A DNA stretch of 64,000 nt from contig JAUNGM010000022.1 in assembly GCA_030524545.1 (NCBI GenBank), forward strand, positions 1 to 64,000, in the 5' to 3' direction. This document shows positions 33,111 through 41,908 of the stretch, in pieces. The stretch is from Eubacteriales bacterium. Lineage in GTDB: Bacteria; Bacillota; Clostridia; Lachnospirales; Lachnospiraceae. The translations under genes and the position numbers were made by a program. Positions within the stretch are counted from its first letter, which is position 1. Each line of letters opens with the position of its first letter. Under the pieces are notes generated by a model. That model was not told where the DNA came from, made no database searches, and saw nothing but the letters and a program-made list of their open reading frames with translations.

Positions 33111-34352
33111 TTATTCTGCTAAAGAATCGATAGCTGCCTTTGCATGGTCAACATAAAGCTGTTTCACTGCATCGATTCTGCCAAGTCCGGCAACCTGGGT
33201 ATCTACGCTGTCAAAGTTTCCGGATGCACTAAACATGCTTAACCAGGAATCTTCTTCGCTGCCTGCCATATCATTGTTTGCGTGGTCACCGGCAACTACC
33301 ATAAGCGGACGAAGAATTACTTTCTTGTAGCCTGCTTCTGTTACTTTATCAATAACAGCTTCGCATGCGGTATCTTCCGGTTCACCCTCTACAGTACCAA
33401 TGAAAACATTCTTATAGCCAAGCTCTTCCATCTGCGTCTGCATCTGGCTGTAGCTTACCTTTGCTGTATGGGAAGTTCCATGGCCCATAAATACAAATGC
33501 TGTACCGTCTTCTGCTGCTGCGTCAACGCTTTCATAACCGGCGGTTGCTACTGCTTCTGCAGTAACAGCCTCTGCAACTGCTGCTTTATCTTCATTGACA
33601 ACGGTTGCATCATCGCCTACTTCGCCCAGCAGAGGTTCTGCAATGGCAACGGATTCAAATTTGTCCTTGTAGCCTTCGATTGCTTCTGCCATTTCATCAT
33701 ACTCAGCACCGTGCATTAAATGAGTCGGCTGTACAACCAGTTTCTTAACGCCGTTTGCTACTGCACGATCCAGTGCCTGCTGCATATTGTCGATTGCTTC
33801 CCCGTCTCTTGCCTGTACATGGTTGATAATAATCTGAGCAGTAAATGCCCTTCTTACAGCCCAATCCGGATAAGCTTCTTTTAAAGTATCTTCAATTCCC
33901 TTGATGTCTTCTACACGGCTGTCGTTATAAGAAGTACCAAAGCTTACTACCAACAGTTCATTTTCTCCGATTTCGTCCTGGTTCAAAGCATCATCATTAG
34001 CAGCATCTCCTGTGTCAAGTCCGAAGTAATCCGGGCTGGCTTCTTCGCCTTCTACCAGTTCTTTCTGTGCATCTGTCAGAGCGTCCCATGCTTCTTTTGC
34101 AGCTTTGCAGTCATCATCGGTTGTCTCTGTTCTTTCCTGAACATAAATATTATCAATCAAAGCTGCTACATTATCTGCTGCTTCCTGGTCTGCATCAGCG
34201 CCTTCTTCTGCTGCCTCATCAGTTGTTTCTCCCTCTGCAGTTTCTTCTACTGCGGTTTCTTCCTCTGCTGCATAGGGTGCTACGGTTCCCATCATCATAA
34301 GGGTGGTTACGGAAAGGCCCAGTGCCAGTGCTCTTAATGCTTTGTTCTTCAT
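33111..34352 (-). CDS. cbiK: secreted CbiK-like sirohydrochlorin cobaltochelatase
   Basis: Signal peptide MKNKALRALALGLSVTTLMMMGTVAPYAA, an acidic low-complexity stretch (about residues 25-55), a helical domain with WDALTDAQKELVEGEEA (about 60-100), and a class II chelatase (about 115-413). The chelatase keeps both metal-ligand histidines, in FVFMGHGTSHTAK and VVAGDHANND, and the family's VVQPTHLMHGAEYDE. An extracytoplasmic chelatase is unusual since sirohydrochlorin is cytoplasmic; it may bind or deliver cobalt or tetrapyrroles. ATG at 34352 follows AAGGAGG. First gene after the riboswitch. Confidence 0.9.
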   Translation of the reverse strand: MKNKALRALALGLSVTTLMMMGTVAPYAAEEETAVEETAEGETTDEAAEEGADADQEAADNVAALIDNIYVQERTETTDDDCKAAKEAWDALTDAQKELVEGEEASPDYFGLDTGDAANDDALNQDEIGENELLVVSFGTSYNDSRVEDIKGIEDTLKEAYPDWAVRRAFTAQIIINHVQARDGEAIDNMQQALDRAVANGVKKLVVQPTHLMHGAEYDEMAEAIEGYKDKFESVAIAEPLLGEVGDDATVVNEDKAAVAEAVTAEAVATAGYESVDAAAEDGTAFVFMGHGTSHTAKVSYSQMQTQMEELGYKNVFIGTVEGEPEDTACEAVIDKVTEAGYKKVILRPLMVVAGDHANNDMAGSEEDSWLSMFSASGNFDSVDTQVAGLGRIDAVKQLYVDHAKAAIDSLAE

Positions 34353-34454
34353 GTTTGTCTCCTCCTTAACTCGTGAGAAATTTTGTGTTTCTGATGTATC
34401 TTCAAATACTGCATCAGCGATTTCATAAGGTACGACAACATGAAGAAGATGATG

Positions 34455-34487
34455 TAAAAAAATCCTTTCACCATGGGGTAAAAGGAC
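34455..34487 (-). terminator. riboswitch expression-platform terminator
   Basis: Minus-strand stem GTCCTTTTACC-CCAT-GGTGAAAGGA followed by TTTTTTT, between the riboswitch and the secreted cbiK start. Indicates transcriptional attenuation by adenosylcobalamin. Confidence 0.85.
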
Positions 34488-34569
34488 CGTTGAGGAAATA
34501 AACAGGTTTATGTTCTTCCTGACCGGTACAATCAATTACTCGTGATCCGGAACTATCATGTTCCCGTAC

Positions 34570-34755
34570 CAACAGCAGGCAGGTTTCCTGGCTTATAGAT
34601 CATCATATAAGACGCCTTCCCGGTTTCCCAGTGACTGTGTATGCAGACACCTGTCTTATACTCCTTAAATACAGTGACGAGATCGTACAGGATTCTCACC
34701 TGTTTCCCTTTTAAACGGATATCGGATGATGTTCAAACAATATCCGTCACCTGTT
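34570..34755 (-). promoter_or_regulatory. cobalamin riboswitch (minus strand, BtuFCD-type operon)
   Basis: On the minus strand: GGAAACAGGTGAGAATCC, then GTCACTGTA, a variable peripheral region, and the B12 box ending GCCAGGAAACCTGCCTGCTG (about 34595-34572). All core elements are present and correctly spaced. A promoter with TTGTAG-N17-TATCCT is possible around 34778-34806 but weak. Confidence 0.92.
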
Positions 34756-34855
34756 GTTTTCTTTATTCAATTTTCTATAGGATAGCATATTTTTTAACAA
34801 ACTACAAGTATTTTTGCGAAATGAAATGTTTTTTTGTGAAATGGAATGGTTTTCT

Positions 34856-37033
34856 TCACGTTACCTGCCGGGAACACAATTTCCTGTAGATCCTATCCAG
34901 CGCCTGCTCCTGATAAGTGCCAAGAATTGCCTTTTGATGAGATGCCTCTGAATCTGTATACACCTGTATAACCGTATCCTTCGCCGCATAACCCAGATCC
35001 AGAAAATTGTTATTCGAGTATTTCTTATGGTGAACCTTTCCATTGATCCATACATGAACCGGTTCTTTCCCCAACAGGCATAAATAGCCATGTTCCCCTG
35101 CTTTCAGCGGTACGGAAAACCGGAAGCGCCATTTGGAAGCAGTGTGTCTGGTTCCTTCCGCCCTTCTGATACTGTACAGCCTTCCGCAGCCGAGGCGTGA
35201 CAGGATTTCCTCATGTACAGCAAATGGATTTCTTCCTTTAAGGCGTATGTTTTTGATCAGTGTTTCTGCCGGATTTCCCGGAGAAATGGCTCTGTGGTTC
35301 TCATATAAGATAAAATTTCTGCTCTCAGCCACCTTCCTGTAAAATCTTTTCACCGCATTCTTTTTGTCATCTACAAAATATTTTACACCAAACAGCATAT
35401 CCACCACTTCTGATGTACCGGTATATTGGTATCTGTTTTTCCCTGTGTCCCCGCCGATCTTATGGATAAATACCTGCATATCTGCCTGATTCGTAGAAGA
35501 ATACTGCGACATGCCATTGATCTGATACAGCAGTTCCTCATTCCGGATTCTTGGAGAAGTGAGGACTGTCCGAAATTTCTCTGCATCCGGAAAGGATTTT
35601 AAAAGCCCTTTGATTTCCTTCTTTCTTTCCAGATAAAGCTCTCTGTTCGCTGTTCCCACATGCTTAAGCCCTGTCAGCGCATGGCTTCCCACATCTGCCA
35701 CAAGAAATAGCGAGAGCAGAATCACGAAAAAGGAACGATTGATTCTTTTGATACAACAGCAAAGGGCCAAAAGAGAGCATACGATCATCCAACCGAAGGT
35801 AGTACCGACTTTCCAGTTTCCCGAAAGCCCGCTGACCAGACAAACAAGAGCAGCAGCCAGCCCGGTACAGGCCAGAATATCTTTGGCGCAATATTCCTTC
35901 AGTCCCAGCATTGCTTCCGCACAGAAAATCAGGACAAGAAATATAAAGATAAAAGAAAAGCGGTTCGGCATTCCTATTGGTTTATGAAAGCCATGCAAAA
36001 ACAAATTCAAAGGGCGAAAATAGAATCCGAAAAAATAAAAAGCCAGCAGCAATATCCCAGACAGCTTCGCTTTTCGGCTGATGGATCTGTTCCTCAGATA
36101 GAGCAGAAAAAAGAGACATATGCAGCTTCCGCAGTACAGATTTACCGCCCCCTGTTTTCCCGATGATGCAAATGCCGTGGAAGAGTGAAAAAGCCGTGCC
36201 GCTTGCTTTGCAATATTTCCGCAGGTAAAGCCCGCCAGATCCAGATTCAGGCGTTTTCCTGCACTGGTCTGCGCCAGCGCAAAAATACTTGGAACCCATA
36301 TAACAGAAGAAAGGGCACCGCCCAAAAAAGACGCGCCGGCAAACCGCACAATTCCCCGTCCTGTCTCATTTTTTCTTCCTTCTCTGATGATCAGACTTAC
36401 AAAATATACAACCGAAAATACACACAGCATATATCCGGTATAGTAATTCGTAATAATACAGTAAGCCAATACCAGGGAATACATTTTCCATTTCCCGCAT
36501 TTCACCATGCGCTCTATTGCATACGCAAGAACCGGCAGCATGATTACCGCATCCAGCCACATCAGATTGGTATAATAGCCGATTACATAATCCGATAAGG
36601 CATACATGGTTCCTGCAGCAACCGGTATACATGCAGCAATGGCTCTTCCGCCTCCGGATGCAGGCGGCACCTTTTTCCCGGATAAATACCAGCACATGGA
36701 CACACTGCAAAAACCGATTTTTATCACTATAACAAGCGTCAGCGCTTCACTAATATAAAAAAAATTTCTCAGCAGCAAGACCAGAAGACTGAACGGGCTT
36801 GCAAGGTAATAGGCAAATAAGTTAAAAAAATTATACCCCAATGCATGATTGGAATATAAAAGCCCCTTACTGGAACGAATCATTTTTGCAAATTCCTCAT
36901 AAAAGGCCATATACTGATGGACCCCGTCCACGATCAGGGCGGAACGGCTGCCAAACGGATAAACTCCGGAAAGGGCAAACCCAAGAGTCACCACGCTGAC
37001 CGGAATCAGAAATGCCAATACATATCTCTTCAT
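34856..37033 (-). CDS. YfhO-family polytopic membrane protein
   Basis: 725 residues; N-terminal half with about 12 membrane segments, then a C-terminal extracytoplasmic domain from about residue 440. The start MKRYVLAFLIPVSVVTLGFALSGVYPFG and the following DGVHQYMAFYEEF and YNFFNLFAYYLASP are typical of YfhO, a GT-C-fold family linked to glycosylation of cell-envelope polymers such as lipoteichoic acid. Last gene of an envelope-related series downstream of a two-component system. ATG 48 nt after the permease stop. Confidence 0.88.
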   Translation of the reverse strand: MKRYVLAFLIPVSVVTLGFALSGVYPFGSRSALIVDGVHQYMAFYEEFAKMIRSSKGLLYSNHALGYNFFNLFAYYLASPFSLLVLLLRNFFYISEALTLVIVIKIGFCSVSMCWYLSGKKVPPASGGGRAIAACIPVAAGTMYALSDYVIGYYTNLMWLDAVIMLPVLAYAIERMVKCGKWKMYSLVLAYCIITNYYTGYMLCVFSVVYFVSLIIREGRKNETGRGIVRFAGASFLGGALSSVIWVPSIFALAQTSAGKRLNLDLAGFTCGNIAKQAARLFHSSTAFASSGKQGAVNLYCGSCICLFFLLYLRNRSISRKAKLSGILLLAFYFFGFYFRPLNLFLHGFHKPIGMPNRFSFIFIFLVLIFCAEAMLGLKEYCAKDILACTGLAAALVCLVSGLSGNWKVGTTFGWMIVCSLLALCCCIKRINRSFFVILLSLFLVADVGSHALTGLKHVGTANRELYLERKKEIKGLLKSFPDAEKFRTVLTSPRIRNEELLYQINGMSQYSSTNQADMQVFIHKIGGDTGKNRYQYTGTSEVVDMLFGVKYFVDDKKNAVKRFYRKVAESRNFILYENHRAISPGNPAETLIKNIRLKGRNPFAVHEEILSRLGCGRLYSIRRAEGTRHTASKWRFRFSVPLKAGEHGYLCLLGKEPVHVWINGKVHHKKYSNNNFLDLGYAAKDTVIQVYTDSEASHQKAILGTYQEQALDRIYRKLCSRQVT

Positions 37034-37081
37034 AGGTAATCTCTCTTCATTGATAAGTTCTCCTCTTGACCCTCACACCGG

Positions 37082-38335
37082 CTATTCTCTTCTCAGTGCA
37101 TCGATCGGATTCAAATTGGCCGCTTTCACCGACGGCAGAAAGCCAAAAATAATTCCGATCACCATGGAAAAGAATACGGAGCCGATCACCGCCGGAACAC
37201 TGACTGCGACCGGTATCCCGGCAATTCGGGAGATGGCCTGTGCCAGCCCTATTCCTGCTGCAACGCCAAGAATTCCTCCCAGGCTGGTAAGCACTGCCGC
37301 CTCTGTCAGAAACTGCATCATGATCTTGCTTTTTCTGGCACCGATTGCCTTTTTTAAACCGATTTCACTTGTTCTTTCCGTCACGGAAACCAGCATGATA
37401 TTCATCACTCCGATACCTCCCACAAGCAGGGCTATGCTGGCGATCCAGACCAACTGGCGGTTGGTATGTTCACTGAGTTCCTGCTGTTTTTTTACCTGTT
37501 CCAGAATATCAACAGCCTTGTATTTCAGACTGCTTTCTTTATTCGGGATCGCTTCATTCAGAATTTTTTCCGCATCATGCCCGGCATCGCTCATAGCGTC
37601 AGCGTTCACAGCCTGAATGACCGCATTCGGCGGTTCATCAAACCTGCAGATCATCGGCCAGCATGTATTCGGAACCAAAACAGTCCCTACCCTGTTCTGG
37701 TAGTAGTTATTATAGTCGTCAATGGAGTTGATCGGAGGTATATAGGGTTTGCTGTCCGTATAAATCCCTACAACAATAAAAGGTTCCCCGCTGATTTCAA
37801 CCGTCTGCCCTATCGAATGATCATTTCCGAACAGCGTAACGGCAGCGTCCTTGTCAACAAGCGCAACTTTTCTGTAGTTCTCAAAATCCTGCGGGACAAA
37901 GCCCCGGCCCATCTGCATAATGTATCCGCAGGTATTCAGGTAATGGCTGTCCACGCCGTAAATCTGTCCGCCGCTTAAGCCGGTATTTCTGTAATAAATC
38001 CCATTCCCAACGCTTCTGCTGTAAAGAAAAGTAGCATCCTTTACAGTTTCCAGTTCTCTTACCTTCTCCTTAATCTCTTCTGTCAGAATCGGCGTTTTCT
38101 TACTGCTGTCAGAAACGGAGGGATCATATTCCGAGTCACCGTCATTCAGCTTCACGTCAACCGTATTTTTCCCGGAACCAAGCAGCTCTTCCTTGATCTG
38201 CTCACTTGTTCCTTTTATCGTTGATACGATTGCAATAATAGATGCGATTCCGATAATGATGCCAAGCATCGTGAGGAAGGAGCGCATCTTATGTACCCAG
38301 ATTCCCAGAAATGCCTGTCCGATGTCCTCTATCAT
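37082..38335 (-). CDS. FtsX/MacB-type ABC permease
   Basis: 417 residues: cytoplasmic N-terminus IEDIGQAFLGIWVHKMRSFLTMLGIIIGIASIIAIVSTIKGTSEQI, one membrane segment, a large extracellular MacB-type periplasmic core domain (about 45-290), and three C-terminal membrane segments (GGIGVMNIMLVSVTERTSEIGLKKAIGARKSKIMMQFLTEAA is diagnostic). Neither the LolD/MacB-type ATPase nor a membrane-fusion protein is adjacent, so partners must be elsewhere or lost. Functions in peptide efflux or envelope stress sensing in homologues. Confidence 0.9.
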   Translation of the reverse strand: MIEDIGQAFLGIWVHKMRSFLTMLGIIIGIASIIAIVSTIKGTSEQIKEELLGSGKNTVDVKLNDGDSEYDPSVSDSSKKTPILTEEIKEKVRELETVKDATFLYSRSVGNGIYYRNTGLSGGQIYGVDSHYLNTCGYIMQMGRGFVPQDFENYRKVALVDKDAAVTLFGNDHSIGQTVEISGEPFIVVGIYTDSKPYIPPINSIDDYNNYYQNRVGTVLVPNTCWPMICRFDEPPNAVIQAVNADAMSDAGHDAEKILNEAIPNKESSLKYKAVDILEQVKKQQELSEHTNRQLVWIASIALLVGGIGVMNIMLVSVTERTSEIGLKKAIGARKSKIMMQFLTEAAVLTSLGGILGVAAGIGLAQAISRIAGIPVAVSVPAVIGSVFFSMVIGIIFGFLPSVKAANLNPIDALRRE

Positions 38336-38396
38336 TTTATTATCCTCCGTTAAACTCTATCAAAACATACTGTCCCGGCATCAGCCTGTACATCCC

Positions 38397-39740
38397 CTAT
38401 ATCTTTTTCAAAAGCTGCCGCGGCATATTCTCCTGCCTTCCCGGGAACAGCAGAATAATCTTAAACAGCGGCCCGTTTTCCTCAACTTTGCAGCGGCCGT
38501 TCATTTTATCCATCATATTCTTCATATTTCGGATGCCGATCCCGGTACTGTCTTCTTTTCGTTCCAATGGCCTGCATGTATTTTCAAAGGAAATCCCCGC
38601 CTCTTCTTTTGTATACACCGAACATACCTTCACCGGGATGGAAGCCTCCGCATATTTGATGATGTTTGAGGTGATATTATCCAGTATCCGGACAAGATAA
38701 TCCGGATTTATCCGGATTTTCCGCTCTTCCCACTGAAACTCCAGAACAATCCGGAACCCCCTCTGCTCCAAATAAGCGCAGGTCTCAGACAGAAGGTCAT
38801 AAAATACGGTTTGAAATAATTCCGGTTTTTCCAATTCTATATCCGGCTCACTGGTCACCAGAGAATATTCAAAGATCCGGTCTGATAATTGCTTCATCCG
38901 GTGGGTTTTCCGGTCAATCTTATCAAGATATTCCTGCATCTGGTTTTCGTCCTTATATCTTTTTGTTTTTAAGATTTCCGTATAGATCATAATGGACGTA
39001 AGAGGTGTACGCAGGTCATGGGACATATTTGTGATCATCTTCTGGTTCGCCCGTACCAGATAATTCTCCTTTTCCACCTGGTCGCGGAAGGAACATCTCA
39101 TATTATCCAGGCATTCTGCCAACTGCGCCAGTTCATCATTTCCGGAAACAGTGATCTCATATTCCAGATTTCCCCCTTCCAGAATCTCTATCTCACTGCT
39201 GAGTTTCCGGATATATTCCATAGACCTGCGTATTCCCATCATCACAATTCCCAGGAACAGGATAAAGGACAGCAGAAGCTCTGCAACCATCGCAAAGGTA
39301 TAGAACTGGAAGTAGTACTTGCCGGATATGACGATATCGGCAGCACCGTCGGCAAACTGCACTTCATAACAGCTCTCCCATTCATAATACCCCTGTTCCG
39401 AGGAAGCTCCCCACTCCTGGTCTGGATAATCCGAATCGTAGGTCAGATGATTGTTTTTATAAACCTGAACGGACAGAACCCTCTGTTTCTTCACCCACTC
39501 CGTCAATTCCTCAGCATTTTCTGTGGACAATCGGTTTTTCCGCACATATTCCTGCAGCTTTCCAATATATTTCTCATTTTTTTTCTCTATATAATCAGAG
39601 TTGGAATAATAATCATCAACCAGACATTCTCCCATTCCATACAGCAAAGTAAATACCGCCCCGGAAATCAGGAAGGCAGCTACAAGCAGTTTCAACAGCC
39701 GCAGATAGATGGAACTCCTTTTATTCGTATCTCGTCTCAA
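38397..39740 (-). CDS. sensor histidine kinase
   Basis: Two membrane segments (about residues 12-35 and 150-175 from the chosen start) flank an extracellular sensor of about 110 residues. HAMP region, then HisKA H-box MSHDLRTPLTSIMIYTEIL and HATPase_c with NITSNIIKYA and a GIGIRNMKNMM G-box variant. I chose TTG at 39740 (GAAAGGGG upstream, 20-nt overlap with the regulator gene); the longer ATG at 39800 would overlap the regulator by 80 nt. Partner of the adjacent response regulator. Confidence 0.9.
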   Translation of the reverse strand: MRRDTNKRSSIYLRLLKLLVAAFLISGAVFTLLYGMGECLVDDYYSNSDYIEKKNEKYIGKLQEYVRKNRLSTENAEELTEWVKKQRVLSVQVYKNNHLTYDSDYPDQEWGASSEQGYYEWESCYEVQFADGAADIVISGKYYFQFYTFAMVAELLLSFILFLGIVMMGIRRSMEYIRKLSSEIEILEGGNLEYEITVSGNDELAQLAECLDNMRCSFRDQVEKENYLVRANQKMITNMSHDLRTPLTSIMIYTEILKTKRYKDENQMQEYLDKIDRKTHRMKQLSDRIFEYSLVTSEPDIELEKPELFQTVFYDLLSETCAYLEQRGFRIVLEFQWEERKIRINPDYLVRILDNITSNIIKYAEASIPVKVCSVYTKEEAGISFENTCRPLERKEDSTGIGIRNMKNMMDKMNGRCKVEENGPLFKIILLFPGRQENMPRQLLKKI

Positions 39741-40434
39741 ACTTATACCCCTTTCCCCAAACCGTTTTGATATATTCCGGTTTCTGCGGGTCTTTTTCAA
39801 TCTTTACCCTGAGCTTTCGGATATGCACCATGACGGTGCTGTTGCATGAATAAAAATAGGGTTCATTCCAAATACTTTCATACAGGTTCTGGGCGGAAAA
39901 GATTTTCTTCGGATGCCGCATCAGCAATAAAAGAATGTTGTATTCAATATCGGAAAGCTCCTTTTCCAGCCCGTCTACATAGACCTCATTAAAATTTTCG
40001 CTGATCCGGATACCGGCCTGTTCCAGATATTTTTCCGTTTCTCTATGAGTCTCCGTCTTTCCCCTGTACACCTGATAACGGCGGAGCAGGGCTTTCACTC
40101 TTCCCAAAAGCTCCGAATAAGAAAAGGGCTTCGGCAGATAATCATCCCCACCGGCCATAAGCCCGATCAGCTTGTCAGACTCCTGGCTTTTGGCAGTCAG
40201 AAACAAGACCGGCACATAAGAAACCTTCCGTATTTCCTCACAGGTTTTCAGCCCCGATATGCCGGGCATCATCACATCCAGGATCACAAGATCTGTTTCT
40301 TCTGTGAGAAGCTTCAATCCGGAAATTCCGTTTTCTGCCTCCGTAACCGAAAAATTTTCACTTTCCAGCAAGATACGCACCCCTTCCCTGATATCCGCAT
40401 CATCCTCGATCAGCAAAATATTTGATTTTTCCAT
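39721..40434 (-). CDS. OmpR-family response regulator
   Basis: 237 residues. Receiver domain ILLIEDDADIREGVRILLE with phosphoacceptor Asp in LVILDVMMPGISGL and the conserved TAKSQ and LPKPFSYSEL; C-terminal winged-helix DNA-binding domain (EKELSDIEYNILLLLMRHPKKIFSAQNLYESIW ... VHIRKLRVKIEKDPQKPEYIKTVWGKGYKF). ATG at 40434 after AGGAGG; upstream frame is an extension without RBS. Likely binds the TCTTAA-type repeats found at three promoters in this region, including that of its own operon. Confidence 0.95.
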   Translation of the reverse strand: MEKSNILLIEDDADIREGVRILLESENFSVTEAENGISGLKLLTEETDLVILDVMMPGISGLKTCEEIRKVSYVPVLFLTAKSQESDKLIGLMAGGDDYLPKPFSYSELLGRVKALLRRYQVYRGKTETHRETEKYLEQAGIRISENFNEVYVDGLEKELSDIEYNILLLLMRHPKKIFSAQNLYESIWNEPYFYSCNSTVMVHIRKLRVKIEKDPQKPEYIKTVWGKGYKFETRYE

Positions 40435-40508
40435 ATGCAGTCCCTCCTGTTTTCTTTTCTCATACTTTTGTTTTGTACCCTTACCGAATACTGCCTGAAC
40501 GGTTGTCG

Positions 40509-41153
40509 TTATACATCCAGCACAGTTCCTGTCAGTATGATTATAAATTCCACCGCTCCGGCAATGGTAATCCCTACCTTTCCTGCCAGATACGGCTTCT
40601 TTATCCGAAACGGCAGCAGAAATGCGGCTGCTGTCACAAAAAGCACCGCTATGTAGCTGCCTGCGCTCCCTGCTGTCCCTCTCCGCTGTATCACATAGCA
40701 TGTAGGCAAAATTAAGGCAATCGTCGTTACCGGAAGCCCCAGGTACAATTTTCTGCACCCGTCCTCCCGGTTCTGCCTTTCCTCCTCCATCACATTGAAA
40801 TACGCCAGCCTGACCAGGGCGCACAAGATATAAAAACCGGCGGCAAGAAATGCCGGATAGCTTTTTCCATTGATCTCATATACGAACAGTGCCGGCAAAG
40901 CCCCAAAACAGATCAGGTCACTCAATGAGTCGATCTGGACACCGAAGCGTTTCTCTCTTTTCGTCCTTTCCTTCGTTGCAGCAACGGTTCCGTCCAGCAT
41001 GTCACAAATCCCTGCCGCCATCAGACAGAGCATTGCCTGCCGGAATCTGCCCTCCATGACACAAGTGATCCCGGTAAATCCAACCAACATCCCGATATAA
41101 GTCAGAATGACTGTATAATCGTAATATCCCAGCACCTTTTTATTTTCTTCCAT
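40509..41153 (-). CDS. CDP-alcohol phosphatidyltransferase (PssA-like)
   Basis: Membrane phospholipid synthase family, about 214 residues, six hydrophobic segments. The CDP-alcohol motif D-x2-DG-x2-A-x(8-9)-G-x3-D-x3-D is present as CDMLDGTVAATKERTKREKRFGVQIDSLSD, though the usual Arg after A is replaced (AATKER), a small deviation. Probably phosphatidylserine synthase, since the C-terminal part resembles PssA. ATG at 41153 after GGGAGG. In operon with TVP38 and the two-component system, pointing to membrane lipid remodelling. Confidence 0.88.
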   Translation of the reverse strand: MEENKKVLGYYDYTVILTYIGMLVGFTGITCVMEGRFRQAMLCLMAAGICDMLDGTVAATKERTKREKRFGVQIDSLSDLICFGALPALFVYEINGKSYPAFLAAGFYILCALVRLAYFNVMEEERQNREDGCRKLYLGLPVTTIALILPTCYVIQRRGTAGSAGSYIAVLFVTAAAFLLPFRIKKPYLAGKVGITIAGAVEFIIILTGTVLDV

Positions 41154-41170
41154 ATCGCACCTCCCATTTG

Positions 41171-41749
41171 TTAAATAATCCCTGCAAAAATTAAGCTGTA
41201 TGCCAAAATGCACCACGGTTTTCCCACAATGATGATTCCCGTAAATTTCTTCGCAGTCATCTTTGTCAAACCGGAAAAATAGCAGAAAAAGTCATCCGGA
41301 AACAGCGGCAATACCATGCCCAGGAACAGAATCACACTGTAAAACCGGCTCTTTCCCGCCCATAACGACCATTTCTCGTACCGCGCTCCCGGAAACATGT
41401 TTTCCACCAGCCTTGCTCCATATCTTCTTGCCAGCCAGAATGCAATGACAGAGCCTGCCGAAATTCCGATGTAGTTGCACCAGAATCCTCCCATAGCCCC
41501 GAATAATACGGCGCCTACAATACAGCCGAAGAATCCGGGAAGTATAGGAATGACTACCTGGGCTGCCTGGATTACGGTCAGTATGATCGGGGCAAGGATT
41601 CCAAATCCGGCTACATAACTCTGCAGTGTATCCACGGAATGAAATTTCCCTTCCAGATATGCTTTAAGAAGAACCGCAAAGACTGCCATACAAAGCAGCA
41701 AAAGCCCTGCCGATATCACTTTCTTCCATTCGATTTTCCAACTCATCAT
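41171..41749 (-). CDS. TVP38/TMEM64 (DedA-like) membrane protein
   Basis: 192 residues with four to six hydrophobic segments. Family block: PGFFGCIVGAVLFGAMGGFWCNYIGISAGSVIAFWLARRYG and later FLGMVLPLFPDDFFCYFSGLTKMTAKKF, with the re-entrant helix motif of the VTT domain. Such proteins are linked to phospholipid scrambling or membrane homeostasis. First gene of the operon that contains the two-component system; the repeated operator is 80-130 nt upstream. Confidence 0.88.
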   Translation of the reverse strand: MMSWKIEWKKVISAGLLLLCMAVFAVLLKAYLEGKFHSVDTLQSYVAGFGILAPIILTVIQAAQVVIPILPGFFGCIVGAVLFGAMGGFWCNYIGISAGSVIAFWLARRYGARLVENMFPGARYEKWSLWAGKSRFYSVILFLGMVLPLFPDDFFCYFSGLTKMTAKKFTGIIIVGKPWCILAYSLIFAGII

Positions 41750-41827
41750 GCATCATCCTTTCGTATTTCCTAATTTCTGTTCCGTTTCTTCTATCCACCA
41801 GCCGGACACAGTCCTGTTGCTGTTTCT

Positions 41828-41880
41828 ATTATTACCTTCAAATCTTAAGAATTCCTAAAAGAAATTCTTAATAATTCTAA
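41828..41880 (-). promoter_or_regulatory. promoter with repeated operator, TVP38/PssA/two-component operon
   Basis: On the plus strand TCTTAA (41843), TCCTAA (41853), TCTTAA (41866) and TCTAAA (41876) occur in two 10-nt-spaced pairs. Reading the minus strand, the last unit TTAAGA is followed after exactly 9 nt by AATAAT (-10 box). The same layout recurs upstream of htrA and the lipoprotein gene. Confidence 0.7.
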
Positions 41881-41908
41881 AGGCTGCTTCCTGCATTTTA
41901 TAAATCTG

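Noticed and set aside
33111-34352. Secreted CbiK as an anaerobic B12 biosynthetic chelatase
   Set aside because: A clear signal peptide argues against a role in cytoplasmic sirohydrochlorin metalation; a scavenging or storage role is preferred, though unproven.
39741-39800. Longer histidine kinase start at 39800
   Set aside because: It would overlap the response-regulator gene by 80 nt and has no RBS; TTG at 39740 has a suitable Shine-Dalgarno.
40435-40824. N-terminal extension of the response regulator
   Set aside because: The extra 130 residues are antisense-like low-quality sequence overlapping the phosphatidyltransferase gene; the receiver domain begins at 40434.
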